A DNA stretch of 64,000 nt from Sedimentisphaerales bacterium (GTDB lineage Bacteria > Planctomycetota > Phycisphaerae > Sedimentisphaerales > Anaerobacaceae): NCBI GenBank assembly GCA_016927855.1, contig JAFGLV010000139.1, positions 1 to 64,000 on the forward strand, in the 5' to 3' direction. Shown in pieces: positions 17,201 to 24,871 of the stretch; positions within the stretch are counted from its first letter, which is position 1, and every line of letters begins with the position of its first letter. A model generated the notes under the pieces. It searched no databases. It saw nothing but the letters and a program-made list of their open reading frames with translations, and was not told the DNA's origin. The translations under genes were made by a program, and so were the position numbers.

Positions 17201-18505
17201 GGCAGCGCAGCGATTGGCACCCTCTCGCTGATGCCGGCCGACAACGTCAACGGGATGCGCGCCGACACGCTCAAGCTGCTCAAGCAGTTGAACGCACCGG
17301 TCTATCGCTGGCCCGGCGGCAACTTCGTCAGCGGCTACAACTGGCGCGACGGCATCGGGCCGCGTGACAAGCGCCCACCGCGCAAGAACCCCGCCTGGCA
17401 AGGGATCGAGCATAACGACTTCGGGCTCGATGAGTTCATCGCTTTCTGCAAAGAGGTGGGCGCCGAACCGATGATCGCGGTCAACGCCGGTTTCGGCGAC
17501 GACTACTCCGCCGCCCAGGAGGTCGAATACGCCAACGGCTCGCCGGACACGTTGATGGGCCAATGGCGCGGCGTCAACGGACACGTCGAGCCCTACGGCG
17601 TCACCTGGTGGTGCGTCGGCAACGAGATGTACGGCACCTGGCAACTCGGTCACATGGCGCTCGATCAGTATGTGCTCAAGCACAACCTCTTCGCGCAGGC
17701 GATGCGGGCGGTCGATCCCAACATCGAGCTGATCGGCGTCGGCGCCGTCGGCGAGTGGTCCGAAGGCATGCTGACCGGCTGCGCCGAGAACATGGACCTG
17801 ATCAGCGAGCACTTCTATTGCCAGGAGCGGGACTCGGTCATCGCGCACATGAATCTCGCCCCGGACGCAGTCCGACGGATCGTCGACGCGCATCGCGATT
17901 ATCGCGAGCGTCTCGATGCGCTGGAAGGCAGGGACATCCGCATCGCGATCGACGAATGGAACTACTGGTACGGCCCGCACGTCTTTGGCGAGCTCGGCAC
18001 GCGGTACTTCATGAAGGACGCGCTGGGCATCGCGGCGGGACTGCACGAGATGGCGCGCCACAGTGACCTGGTCTTCATGGCCAACTACGCCCAGACAGTC
18101 AACGTCATCGGCGCGATCAAAACGACGAAGACCGCCGCGGCGCTGGAGACCACCGGGCTCGTCCTGAAGCTTTACCGCAACCACTTCGGCACGATCCCGG
18201 CAGCGATCGCGTCGGACACGCACCCGCTCGACGTTGCGGCCGCGTGGACCGCCGACCGCAGCGCGTTGACGATCGGCGTGGTCAATCCCACCGAGCAAGC
18301 GTGGAAATTGCCGCTCGATATCGAGGGCGCCGATCTCACCGGCGCGGGTCGCGCCTGGATCGTTGCCAACGACGACCCGATGGCCTACAATCAGCCCGGC
18401 AAGGTACCCAGCGTGACGATCGAAGAGAAGCCGCTGACGGGCGTTTCTGATGCGCTGACCGTGCCCGCATACAGTGTGAATCTGTACGAACTGGACGTCC
18501 GGTAA
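14273..18505 (+). CDS. Bifunctional GH127 beta-L-arabinofuranosidase / CBM / GH51 alpha-L-arabinofuranosidase
   Basis: This is an exported 1410-residue fusion. After a signal peptide (1-23) comes a GH127-type domain (about 30-620). It carries the Glu-Cys-Cys-Cys set known from Bifidobacterium HypBA1: Glu 319 in QGEAFG, ETC with Glu 335 and Cys 337, and CACCPGN with Cys 403/404. The 16-residue step between the two Glu residues is the same as in HypBA1. A CBM4/9-like beta-sandwich follows (about 657-800, GMLANPSFE to AAWFDDVALEHL). Then comes a GH51 domain (about 810-1410) with acid/base Glu 1118 (GNEMYG) and nucleophile Glu 1228 (IDEWNYWY). It should remove both beta- and alpha-linked L-arabinofuranose from arabinan or arabinosylated glycoproteins. 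GGGGA precedes the ATG at 14273; the frame is open much further upstream, but without a better start. Confidence 0.9.
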   Translation: MKAKPTACIVSVAVLTVGVQGIWAAARDYPVRPVAFTEVKLTDAFWAPRIETNRKVTIPYAFGQCEQTGRIDNFALAGGLIEGEDKGDFPFDDTDPYKILEGASYVLSVRPDPELDQYLDALIAKIAAAQEDDGYLYTCRTNQCERLKGWFGDARWEKVAAHSHELYNMGHLYEAAAAHYQATGKRNLLDIALKNADLLATVFGPGNNEDAPGHQVIEMGLVKLYRVTGDEQYLNLAKFFLDTRGPGGEPYSQAHQKPYEQSEAVGHAVRATYMYSGMADVAAMTADARYLDTIGRIWDDVVAKKLYLTGGIGARGQGEAFGDAYELPNETAYCETCAAIGNVYWNHRMFLSSGDAKYLDVLERSLYNGVISGVSLEGNRFFYPNPLASRGQHERSPWFGCACCPGNIARFIASVPGYVYAQTDNKLYVNLYAQGTATVKAGGQAVRLTQETEYPWDGQVKLTVEPERAGRFAIYLRIPGWARGEPVPSDLYRHVEAPETRVGLKINDQRARLVMEKGFARLDREWNEGDVVELYLPMPIRQVLAHEQVEDNAGRVALERGPLVYCVEGPDNAGHVFDLMVNGNSSLAPVRRADLLGGVTTLEGKAVALRYAEDGKAIFGSERDVVAIPYYAWAHRGPGPMAVWLAHDASVAEPALAPGMLANPSFETAAGDVPSDWTRQTYGGQAAFEYAQSGHTGERSVRISSTEGGDAGWLTSVPVRPFSRYRLTGWIKTENVQAGSGQGALLNLHNIQPTQTQAITGTQDWTQLDVEFDTGGNDAVQINCLLGGWGQSTGAAWFDDVALEHLSTREIDPKVRIDARDTGEPISKYIYGQFIEHLGRCIYGGIWAEMLEDRKFFHPVGSELSAWETIGSTSGVTMERKDPFVGAHTPVVHAASGLRQRGLGLVVQKRYGGYVWIKPATADGVNVEVTLVWGSAPTQRQVNYFTVNGDGYIQCPLSFTAGDSTDQAMLELRVSRGSAAIGTLSLMPADNVNGMRADTLKLLKQLNAPVYRWPGGNFVSGYNWRDGIGPRDKRPPRKNPAWQGIEHNDFGLDEFIAFCKEVGAEPMIAVNAGFGDDYSAAQEVEYANGSPDTLMGQWRGVNGHVEPYGVTWWCVGNEMYGTWQLGHMALDQYVLKHNLFAQAMRAVDPNIELIGVGAVGEWSEGMLTGCAENMDLISEHFYCQERDSVIAHMNLAPDAVRRIVDAHRDYRERLDALEGRDIRIAIDEWNYWYGPHVFGELGTRYFMKDALGIAAGLHEMARHSDLVFMANYAQTVNVIGAIKTTKTAAALETTGLVLKLYRNHFGTIPAAIASDTHPLDVAAAWTADRSALTIGVVNPTEQAWKLPLDIEGADLTGAGRAWIVANDDPMAYNQPGKVPSVTIEEKPLTGVSDALTVPAYSVNLYELDVR

Positions 18506-18511
18506 GCCGCA

Positions 18512-18540
18512 ATAGGTCCTATGGGACGAATAGGACCTAT
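18512..18540 (+). terminator. Perfect hairpin after the arabinosidase gene
   Basis: The 11-bp arms ATAGGTCCTAT (18512-18522) and ATAGGACCTAT (18530-18540) enclose a seven-base loop, starting seven bases after the stop codon. Each arm is itself nearly palindromic. There is no T-run, so it may be a dispersed repeat rather than an intrinsic terminator. Confidence 0.5.
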
Positions 18541-18573
18541 GCAGCTTGACTTTCTACAGGAGACCATCGCCTC

Positions 18574-18768
18574 ATGGAATGCAACCAAGGCAAGAACATG
18601 ACCAACTGCAACTGCTCCTACCCAGGCTGCAGCCGCAGGGGAATCTGCTGCGAGTGCCTGAGCTATCATCTTTCGTCGCAGCAATTGCCCGCCTGCTGTT
18701 TCCCCGACGCCGTCGAGCGCACGTACGACCGCAGCTTCAAAGCCTTCGCCAAGGCCTGGAACCTCTAA
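18574..18768 (+). CDS. Small Cys-rich protein (DUF6485-type)
   Basis: The 64-residue protein is rich in Cys (CNCSYPGCSRRGICCECL, then CCF) and ends with ERTYDRSFKAFAKAW. This pattern matches the small DUF6485 family found mainly in anaerobes, as I recall it. AGGAGA lies 10-15 bases upstream of the ATG. The eight Cys residues in 44 positions suggest a metal site, probably zinc or iron-sulfur. No function is known. It is convergent with the sigma partner gene at 18783 and only 14 bases separate the stops. Confidence 0.75.
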   Translation: MECNQGKNMTNCNCSYPGCSRRGICCECLSYHLSSQQLPACCFPDAVERTYDRSFKAFAKAWNL

Positions 18769-18782
18769 GGGCAGTCCCGATC

Positions 18783-20603
18783 TCACCGCGCGGTCGCGGG
18801 CTGCCTGAGAAGCGCGTTGCGTCTTGCCTGCTCGGCGGCCTGTTCGTAGCGACGGTGCTGGGTGATGTCGAGGCCGAGCACTTCGCTGATCTGCGCGACT
18901 TCTAACGCGGCATCGCCCGCAAGGGCTCGGACGGTCTGCTCCAGATACGTGCTGTAGTAACGGTTGTCTGACTTCTTGGGGGACATATCGTCGAGCGCAT
19001 CGATCTGCCGAAAGAGCCTCTTGGCCTCGTCCAATTGCCCCGTCGCTGCCAGCGCGACAATGTGCTCGGTGAAGTGGTACCGCGAAGTTCGTGAGGCGTC
19101 CACGAGCAAGAGCGGCGTCAGAACCCGTCCGATCTTCAACGTCTCCTGGAAGTCTCGCATGCGGCAGGTTACTTCCTGCCAGAATAACAAGAGACTCGTG
19201 TCCCGGGGGTCTGCGTTCCAGTTTGGGATCGCCTGCAAGAGGCGCTCCAGACGCTCGGCGTGTTCAGGCCGACCGAAAAGGTCACGCGCCAAGGTCATCT
19301 TCAGGCGCACTACGTCGGCGTCGAGTCCCTCGTGCAATTCCGGACACGGGGCGTTCGGTTCCCAAGTCGTCAATTCCACCGTCCCGACAATCTCATCAGG
19401 CGTGTTGCCGACGAGCACCTGTCGGGGTGAACACACCAAGGTGATTCTCGCTGGACGACGCTGGTCGAACGGAAAGTCGATGGGCACAAAGATATCCAGC
19501 GACGTGTCTTCGTTGCCGTGGTATCCCCAGGTTGCCTTGACATACGTTCGACCGAGATCATCGGCGATACGTGCGAAGCCATAGAAGACACTGCCGCTGG
19601 CTCTCTGGTTGAGCCCCTTATCGGCAAGCACCCAAAACGCTCCCTCGTCGGTCATCCCTGCACGTTTGACCACGGGTAGATGATACCCCGACTTCTCGAA
19701 CATCTCTTCCGGCGTCACGCTCTGGCCTCCGGGATCCTTGAGAAAGGCATAAGCGACATTCGCCGACCCGCTGCTGCTCGGCTTGGTCAGCAACGCACCG
19801 AAAGCACCAGCATCGAAGAACTCGGCGTCCTGGCCTTTGGAGTACTCGAAAAAGACATCGGTCGCAGCGCCGTCGCGCGGATCCCATACGCGAATCCGCA
19901 TGGGTAAGCGGCTCTCCCGCAGCGCCCAGATGCGCGCCCATTGGTCCATGCCTGGCATGTCGATGTCGAACACCACGAGGTCTCGCGAAATCCCCACATC
20001 CGGGTTGACCAGGGGTGTGACATCCTCGACGGCGCCGCCAAACATGATATCGATCACCGCATTGAGCGAGAATTCATCTGCCCGGCCAACCCGCGCGAGC
20101 AACCCGGCCACCCGATCGCTCGGATCGACCTGTTGACGTGTCTCGATGTCGTAGGCCCGCACAACCTGCCCTTTCACGGCGAAGATCACCTGCGTGCCAA
20201 ACCGCACGCGCATCCGGCCCCCCCGACTCCACCATAACTCCATCTGCTCAGGCTCGTCCGCCGCACCTTGCTCTTTGATGTAGATCGTGGCATTGAAAGA
20301 CGGCACCGTCTGGAACTTGGCTGCGACATCGGCCCAGACTACACTGCCGCCGGAGAACATGGCGGTCAGTTGTCCCGCCAACGCCGCGAGCGCGAGTAGA
20401 ATCACTGCCGCGGCAACCAGCTTGCCCACGGACATCATGCTCTTACCATGCCAGCCCACCGCCGCGCGTCCCGTCATTCCCGCCCGACGGCTGGGGTAGG
20501 CATTCAAGAGCTGAGCCTTGAGAGTGTCGCGGTGTCCGACGTCAGCATCCTCAAAGGGAATGTCCTTGACGAATTCTCCGATGTATTTCTCGTCGTCGTT
20601 CAT
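18783..20603 (-). CDS. Membrane-anchored ECF sigma partner with LolA/RseB-like periplasmic region (module 2)
   Basis: The 606-residue protein has about 58 cytoplasmic residues, a membrane segment (near 60-84, LVAAAVILLALAALAGQL) and a large periplasmic part. The part directly after the membrane (about 95-290) has the feel of a LolA/RseB-like sheet (ATIYIKEQG...QMELWWSRGGRMRV, then ...LPMRIRVWDPRDGAATDVFF). The C-terminal third is helical. Its start overlaps the stop of the sigma gene (20600-20603). I infer a one-pass sensor and sigma regulator, by position and topology. No HxxxCxxC zinc motif is present, so if it is an anti-sigma factor it is of a different class. Confidence 0.65.
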   Translation of the reverse strand: MNDDEKYIGEFVKDIPFEDADVGHRDTLKAQLLNAYPSRRAGMTGRAAVGWHGKSMMSVGKLVAAAVILLALAALAGQLTAMFSGGSVVWADVAAKFQTVPSFNATIYIKEQGAADEPEQMELWWSRGGRMRVRFGTQVIFAVKGQVVRAYDIETRQQVDPSDRVAGLLARVGRADEFSLNAVIDIMFGGAVEDVTPLVNPDVGISRDLVVFDIDMPGMDQWARIWALRESRLPMRIRVWDPRDGAATDVFFEYSKGQDAEFFDAGAFGALLTKPSSSGSANVAYAFLKDPGGQSVTPEEMFEKSGYHLPVVKRAGMTDEGAFWVLADKGLNQRASGSVFYGFARIADDLGRTYVKATWGYHGNEDTSLDIFVPIDFPFDQRRPARITLVCSPRQVLVGNTPDEIVGTVELTTWEPNAPCPELHEGLDADVVRLKMTLARDLFGRPEHAERLERLLQAIPNWNADPRDTSLLLFWQEVTCRMRDFQETLKIGRVLTPLLLVDASRTSRYHFTEHIVALAATGQLDEAKRLFRQIDALDDMSPKKSDNRYYSTYLEQTVRALAGDAALEVAQISEVLGLDITQHRRYEQAAEQARRNALLRQPATAR

Positions 20604-21220
20604 GGTCTGTACCCTCTGCCGTTACCGCCGGCGCCGAGCTTCTGGCGCAGCGTGGCCGTGGCGCGCGAAAGCCACGTGCGCACCGTGGAGGGTCGCTCAC
20701 CCAGACACGCGGCTATCTCGGTTAGTTTCATGTTCTCGAAGAAACGCAACGTGATGACGGCCTGATATTTGGGCTTGAGGCTCAGGAGGGCCTGTCGCAG
20801 GCATGCCTTCCGCTCGGCCAGATCCTCGTCGGAGCCGCCGGCGACAGCAGCTTCCTCCCGGGTGTCGGTGACGATTCTCTGGATCAGCACGGCGCGCCGT
20901 TTGGCTTCGCGCAGGTGATCGTTGACCGCGTTGGTCGCGATGCGCAGCAGCCAGTTCCGGAAACCGGCCGCGTGACCATCGAACGAACCCAGATTGTGCA
21001 TGACCTTGAAGAAGACGATCGAGGTCGCATCTTCCGCCAGGTGCCGGTCGAACAGGCGCCGGACGCAGTAGCGAAAGACATCCCGGTAGTGCCGCAGATA
21101 GAGCTCCGCGAAAGCGTTCGGATCGCTACACGCCCTCTGGATCAGATCGCGATGCTCGTGTCCTCGGTCGTTCACGGCGGCTTGCCCTTGCATCCAGGTT
21201 GTGCACATTCTGTCCGTCAT
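20600..21220 (-). CDS. ECF-type RNA polymerase sigma factor (module 2)
   Basis: This sigma factor has region 2 (AFAELYLRHYRDVFRYCVRRL... EDATSIVFFKVMHNL) and region 4 (LKPKYQAVITLRFFENMKLTEIAACLG, then the helix-turn-helix VRTWLSRATATLRQKL). The start is uncertain: ATG at 21220 (206 residues) or 21193 both fit, and a GTG at 21295 would overlap the VapC remnant. None has a clear ribosome site. It is translationally coupled to the partner gene at 18783. Its 5' region lies against the truncated toxin gene, so its promoter may have been replaced or brought in by the deletion there. Confidence 0.9.
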   Translation of the reverse strand: MTDRMCTTWMQGQAAVNDRGHEHRDLIQRACSDPNAFAELYLRHYRDVFRYCVRRLFDRHLAEDATSIVFFKVMHNLGSFDGHAAGFRNWLLRIATNAVNDHLREAKRRAVLIQRIVTDTREEAAVAGGSDEDLAERKACLRQALLSLKPKYQAVITLRFFENMKLTEIAACLGERPSTVRTWLSRATATLRQKLGAGGNGRGYRP

Positions 21221-21284
21221 CGCGATTATGAACGGACCGAGGGCGCAAAACGTCCCAACAAAAAGCGGACAAGCAGGAAGGAAT

Positions 21285-21326
21285 TCATGAATCACACCCG
21301 ATCACGTTCGTATCGACCACGATCAC
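21285..21326 (-). pseudogene. Stump of a VapC-type PIN toxin gene
   Basis: On the minus strand a GTG at 21326, overlapping the antitoxin's TGA, opens a frame reading MIVVDTNVIGCDS and then stops. MIVVDTNVI is the characteristic first strand of PIN-domain VapC toxins, with the catalytic Asp in DTNV. Everything after residue nine is missing, and the sequence runs straight into the 5' region of the sigma gene. I read this as a toxin gene lost by deletion. Confidence 0.7.
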
Positions 21327-21565
21327 GAGCGGCCTGCCCTCTTGGCGTGGATAGACTGACGATCCGTAATCGGATGGGCTGGGGTCTCGGCGCGAAGTCT
21401 ACGAGCCTGGGCCAGTAGCCGGTCCGGATCGACCTGCTGGCTGCACACGGCCCGTTCAAGCCAAGCGATGATCTCGCTGTTAAGGCTGCGATGGTTGATC
21501 GCGGCGACCCTCTTCAGCTTCTCGTATAGCTCTGCGCGTATGTTCTTTACGGTTATCGTCGGCAT
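21323..21565 (-). CDS. FitA/VapB-like ribbon-helix-helix antitoxin, now without toxin
   Basis: The 80-residue protein starts MPTITVKNIRAELYEKLKRVA and continues INHRSLNSEIIAWLERAV, the ribbon-helix-helix pattern of FitA-type antitoxins: strand, then two helices with the conserved 'R S.N.EI' segment. A C-terminal tail (RRLRAETPAHPITD) would normally wrap the PIN toxin. Its stop codon overlaps the start of a 13-codon vapC stump, so the usual coupled toxin is absent. It may still autoregulate or bind another VapC. The neighbouring genes are sigma modules with no functional link. Confidence 0.85.
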   Translation of the reverse strand: MPTITVKNIRAELYEKLKRVAAINHRSLNSEIIAWLERAVCSQQVDPDRLLAQARRLRAETPAHPITDRQSIHAKRAGRS

Positions 21566-21643
21566 GCTTGGCTCCAGAACGGTTTCGATATGGAACCATT
21601 ATGACGACACCGAGCGGGACCGCCAGGATTGAATCCAGAGCAG

Positions 21644-21677
21644 GAGAGCCGAAGCCACTTGGGGCGCTTCGGCTCTC
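21644..21677 (-). terminator. Hairpin downstream of sigma module 3
   Basis: The perfect 12-bp arms GAGAGCCGAAGC (21644-21655) and GCTTCGGCTCTC (21666-21677) have a 10-base loop. It lies about 70 bases past the stop of the gene ending at 21750 on the minus strand and before the antitoxin gene. It has no long T-run but a strong stem. Confidence 0.6.
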
Positions 21678-21749
21678 TCGAAGTACGTCGGGGAAAGACA
21701 CCGGCGGAACAACTCAGCGCTCTGTCGGCGCTTTGAACTGCCCGGCAGT

Positions 21750-22958
21750 CTAGTCAGCAGTCACGGGCGCCTCGCTGGCTGGGACCTCATCGATGGTCAG
21801 GTCGGCGTAGATGACGCGGTAGGTTTCCGACCCTTTCGGGTGATACCAGAAGATCGGCGTCCCGACGGCGCCGAACGTCACGCCGTTACCGGCGTAGTGC
21901 CAATCGCTCTCGGGCGGCAGTTGTTGAACGAACGTCAGACCGCGACTCAGGTCCAGGATGGTCTGCTGCAGGCGGAGCACCGTCTCCGGGGATGTCTGCT
22001 GGCCGGTCCCCATTAGCTTCGTCTGTTGGGCCAGGACGAACGCCATGGGTGTATTCTCATCCAGGCTGGGCGGCAGGGCGCCGCCGGTGTGTTCGGCCCA
22101 GGTCCGGAACGTCGCGACCAAGTCTCTCTCTGTCGGCTCGCTGCCATCTACGTGCAGCGTACCGACTTCGTAATCGTCGGGGATGGTCAGGTCGAAGAGC
22201 GATTCGTCCAGATCGACGTTGAACACGATATCGGTCATCGTGAAAGTCGTCGGCCCGGAAACGCTCTTGAGCTGGACCGGCAGCTTCGTCTCCGGATCGG
22301 CCCAGATAGTCAGGTCGACTGCGGGTTTCTTGACATGATATCCAATGACGGTCCGCCCCTCGATGCGCTGCTCGCCGAGAAACGTCACGGAATCGTCCGG
22401 CGCGTCCTGGGCCTCCTGGATGCGTTTACGGATCTCGCCGAACATGTTGAACTGATTCTCGCTGGGGTCTTCCGGGACGTTCGTTATCTCCATCACGACG
22501 GCCCGTTTCTGCGACTCCATGAGCGTGACGATCCGGCCTGCAGTCAGGTCACTGATGACGACGACGCCTTGCCCGCGGCTGGTCTGCCGCATCCGGATCG
22601 GCTCGGCATACACGCAGTCGAGCGTCTGGGTAGGCGCTCCTTGCACCTCCATGGTCATCGTGAACGTCGCGGTCCGCGCGTCCAGAAACGGTTGGATAAT
22701 GTCCGCCAGGGCCATGTTGGAGCGCCCGGTCAGGTTGATACCGATGAGCACCGCCAAGACGATTCCCGCCGCGACGGCCAATTTGGCTATTCTGCTGTTC
22801 ATGGTGATTCTCCATAAGCTCGCAGCGCGAGCGTTCGGTCGTATTTCTTTACGCATCAGTGTTTGTCGGACGCGGTCCAGGGCCCGGCCGGTCGCCTCAG
22901 CCGAGGGCTGAATACCGGCAAGCTGCTCCAGGCGGCGTCGGATATCGGCTTCATTCAT
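21750..22958 (-). CDS. Membrane-anchored ECF sigma partner with LolA/RseB-like domain (module 3)
   Basis: The 402-residue protein has a cytoplasmic N-terminus (1-58), one membrane segment (near 60-80, LAVAAGIVLAVLIGINL) and a periplasmic LolA-like domain. The domain's strands read ATFTMTMEVQGAPTQTLDCVY, RMRQTSRGQGVVVIS and LTIWADPETKLPVQLKSV. A second region at about 260-402 is not recognised. The ATG at 22958 overlaps the end of the sigma gene (22951-22958). The segment LWRITMNSRIAKLAVAA before the membrane resembles the same stretch in the partners at 3627 and 24872. I infer a sigma-binding N-terminus with an envelope sensor domain. Confidence 0.7.
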   Translation of the reverse strand: MNEADIRRRLEQLAGIQPSAEATGRALDRVRQTLMRKEIRPNARAASLWRITMNSRIAKLAVAAGIVLAVLIGINLTGRSNMALADIIQPFLDARTATFTMTMEVQGAPTQTLDCVYAEPIRMRQTSRGQGVVVISDLTAGRIVTLMESQKRAVVMEITNVPEDPSENQFNMFGEIRKRIQEAQDAPDDSVTFLGEQRIEGRTVIGYHVKKPAVDLTIWADPETKLPVQLKSVSGPTTFTMTDIVFNVDLDESLFDLTIPDDYEVGTLHVDGSEPTERDLVATFRTWAEHTGGALPPSLDENTPMAFVLAQQTKLMGTGQQTSPETVLRLQQTILDLSRGLTFVQQLPPESDWHYAGNGVTFGAVGTPIFWYHPKGSETYRVIYADLTIDEVPASEAPVTAD

Positions 22959-23535
22959 GCTCGACACGCAGCACCCCCTTTTCACTCCTCGGGCCACGGT
23001 TGCATCCCAATATCTCACGAACCTCTTTCATCGCTCGAAAGCACAGCGCCCGGACCTGATGAGGCGTCTTGCCAAGCTGCGTAGCGATATCCTCATACGA
23101 GTCCTGTTGCAGGTAACGCATCACAAAAAGCTCGCGCGAGGCGCCCTGCAGCCGGCCGATGGCGGCCAGAACCTGCTCGGACTCTTCGGCCTGCAAGAGA
23201 TCGCCCACCGGCCCTCTGGTACCCGAGATCGGCTCGCTGACACCTTCCAGCGGCACTGTCTGGCGGCGGCGATGGCGCCGGCGCCAGTCGAACGCCAGAT
23301 TGATCGCAACTCGCCGGGCATACGCGTACCAGCAGTCGATCGTCGCCTGCTGCGGGGCATGGCTGAGCTTCAGGAAAAGCTCCTGCATCAGCTCTTCCGC
23401 CACGTCCTCGCGCAAGGTGAGCCTGGTCAACAGCGCGAACAGACGCGCTCCGGATCGATCCAATAACTCCAACAGCTTCGTACGACACTCGTCCAAAACC
23501 AGGCTCCCGCGACGCGTGCTTGCGAACGTCACCAT
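22951..23535 (-). CDS. ECF-type RNA polymerase sigma factor (module 3)
   Basis: The 194-residue sigma factor has region 2 (LFALLTRLTLREDVAEELMQELFLKL, ARRVAINLAFDWRRRHRRR) and region 4 (LQGASRELFVMRYLQQDSYEDIATQLGKTPHQVRALCFRAMKEV shows the turn PHQVRALCF). The ATG at 23535 is the first that leaves a normal N-terminus; the frame is open to 23643. Its end overlaps the partner gene by eight bases. It differs clearly in sequence from the sigma factors of modules 1 and 4, so it is not a recent duplicate of either. Confidence 0.88.
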   Translation of the reverse strand: MVTFASTRRGSLVLDECRTKLLELLDRSGARLFALLTRLTLREDVAEELMQELFLKLSHAPQQATIDCWYAYARRVAINLAFDWRRRHRRRQTVPLEGVSEPISGTRGPVGDLLQAEESEQVLAAIGRLQGASRELFVMRYLQQDSYEDIATQLGKTPHQVRALCFRAMKEVREILGCNRGPRSEKGVLRVEHE

Positions 23536-23623
23536 TATAGACGACCGGCTGCGCCGCGGCGCAACCGGCAATCCGCGTTCTGCGTGAATCAGCCTGAATT
23601 CGTTCGAACCGGAGGAGGCAGGA

Positions 23624-23657
23624 CAAGAAAAAGAGCCGGACACAACGGGCCCGGCTT
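23624..23657 (-). terminator. Intrinsic terminator
   Basis: On the minus strand AGCCGG and CCGGCT arms (23651-23656 and 23634-23639) close a loop of 11 bases and are followed by TCTTTTTCTTG. It lies about 27 bases after the stop of the gene ending at 23683, as expected for a rho-independent terminator. Confidence 0.7.
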
Positions 23658-23682
23658 AATGGCGTGACGATAGGGTAGGGCA

Positions 23683-24852
23683 CTATTTGAACGTGAACCT
23701 GTACTCGTAGGTCTGGTCTTTGGCCAGATCCTTGGCCTGACAGCGAAGGACGAAGCCGGCCGCGTCTCGCTCGTATTCGAAATCTTTGCCGCTGAAGAGG
23801 TCTTTGGGCATGCCCTCGGGCAGCGTCTCCGGCAACCGGCCGGTCCTGGCCCTGACGAGATACAGATTCAGCGCGGTCCCGACGGCGTTGAAATGCGTTC
23901 GCGCCTTCAGGTCCAGGCAGACTATCTTGTCGACGGCCGGGGCCAACACCGCCGCAAGGATCGCATCAGGATTCGTCTTGCTCTCGAGCGCGGGTTCCTC
24001 ACCCAACGCGACCAATCGTTCGTAGGACTGTGGATAGGGAAGATCACACGCGGCCAACACGGCCGCCAGATGTCCCATGAAATACTGCCGGTTGGCGTTG
24101 AAGAACGCTTCATCGGCCTGCCGGATGATCCGAGCGCGTTCGGCCGTAATACCGAAGTCCGTCACCATCTCGAGAATGTAGCCGACCCGTTCCCGGCGCA
24201 GGTCTCCCCCGAAGACGTGCAGGTCTCTGTTGATGGCCGTCTTTACGGAAGGAATTCCTCCCGACACGTCGAGAATCAGACTTCTGAGCTCCACCAGCAA
24301 GTCCGGGGCGTCGCGCACGTGCGGAATGAGTTGCGTAAGGCATTGATTGGCCATCTCATTGAGCGAGATCGCGACCAAGTGCGAGATGATGATCCCGCCG
24401 TCGGCAATGTGAACGCCGGCCTTGTGTACCGCGAGGCACAAATCCAACGCTCTGGCGTAATCTCCCGCCTCGCCGGCTATCCTGGCCTCGGCCAGCACGA
24501 TCTTGGCTATGTTCCGCAGCGGAGCGTATTGAGGCATCATGACGTCGAGACCTTCGGAGTAGTCTATCCCCCAGTCGCACTGCGGCGACGCGCCGGCATC
24601 GACGAACTGCTTGATCGCACGCGCGTTGCGCCGGACGTACGCTTCGATCTCTTCATCTACGCCGATATCGCCCCGGATGAACTGCGTCACCTTGTCCAAC
24701 ATCGGGTAGTTGGCGTCGTACGTCAGTGAAGCCTGATAGTACAGGACCGCGGCATTATCAGGCGGATAAGCAAAGAGCGCAGGTGTGCACATTGACATGA
24801 TCGATACGACGTACAGCGCGTGCGTGACTTTAGCGTGGCTCAGCGTCTTCAT
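23683..24852 (-). CDS. Exported protein of unknown function
   Basis: The 389-residue protein has a signal peptide (about 1-28, VVSIMSMCTPALFA) and then a mostly helical body with no motif I recognise. Helices such as ARALDLCLAVHKAGVHI and ISLNEMANQCLTQLI suggest a repeat-like alpha solenoid. The C-terminus (FEYERDAAGFVLRCQAKD... YRFTFK) is beta-rich and resembles the 'gene product of secreted planctomycetal repeat' type seen after LPxTLP segments. It follows the sigma module at 24872-25845 by 19 bases on the same strand, so it is probably cotranscribed and may be the output of that module. A terminator follows it. Confidence 0.6.
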   Translation of the reverse strand: MKTLSHAKVTHALYVVSIMSMCTPALFAYPPDNAAVLYYQASLTYDANYPMLDKVTQFIRGDIGVDEEIEAYVRRNARAIKQFVDAGASPQCDWGIDYSEGLDVMMPQYAPLRNIAKIVLAEARIAGEAGDYARALDLCLAVHKAGVHIADGGIIISHLVAISLNEMANQCLTQLIPHVRDAPDLLVELRSLILDVSGGIPSVKTAINRDLHVFGGDLRRERVGYILEMVTDFGITAERARIIRQADEAFFNANRQYFMGHLAAVLAACDLPYPQSYERLVALGEEPALESKTNPDAILAAVLAPAVDKIVCLDLKARTHFNAVGTALNLYLVRARTGRLPETLPEGMPKDLFSGKDFEYERDAAGFVLRCQAKDLAKDQTYEYRFTFK

Positions 24853-24871
24853 GATTCCATCCTTATCACGT

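Noticed and set aside
16979-18298. Open frame of 439 codons on the minus strand
   Set aside because: It is antisense to the GH51 domain; composition is that of a shadow frame.
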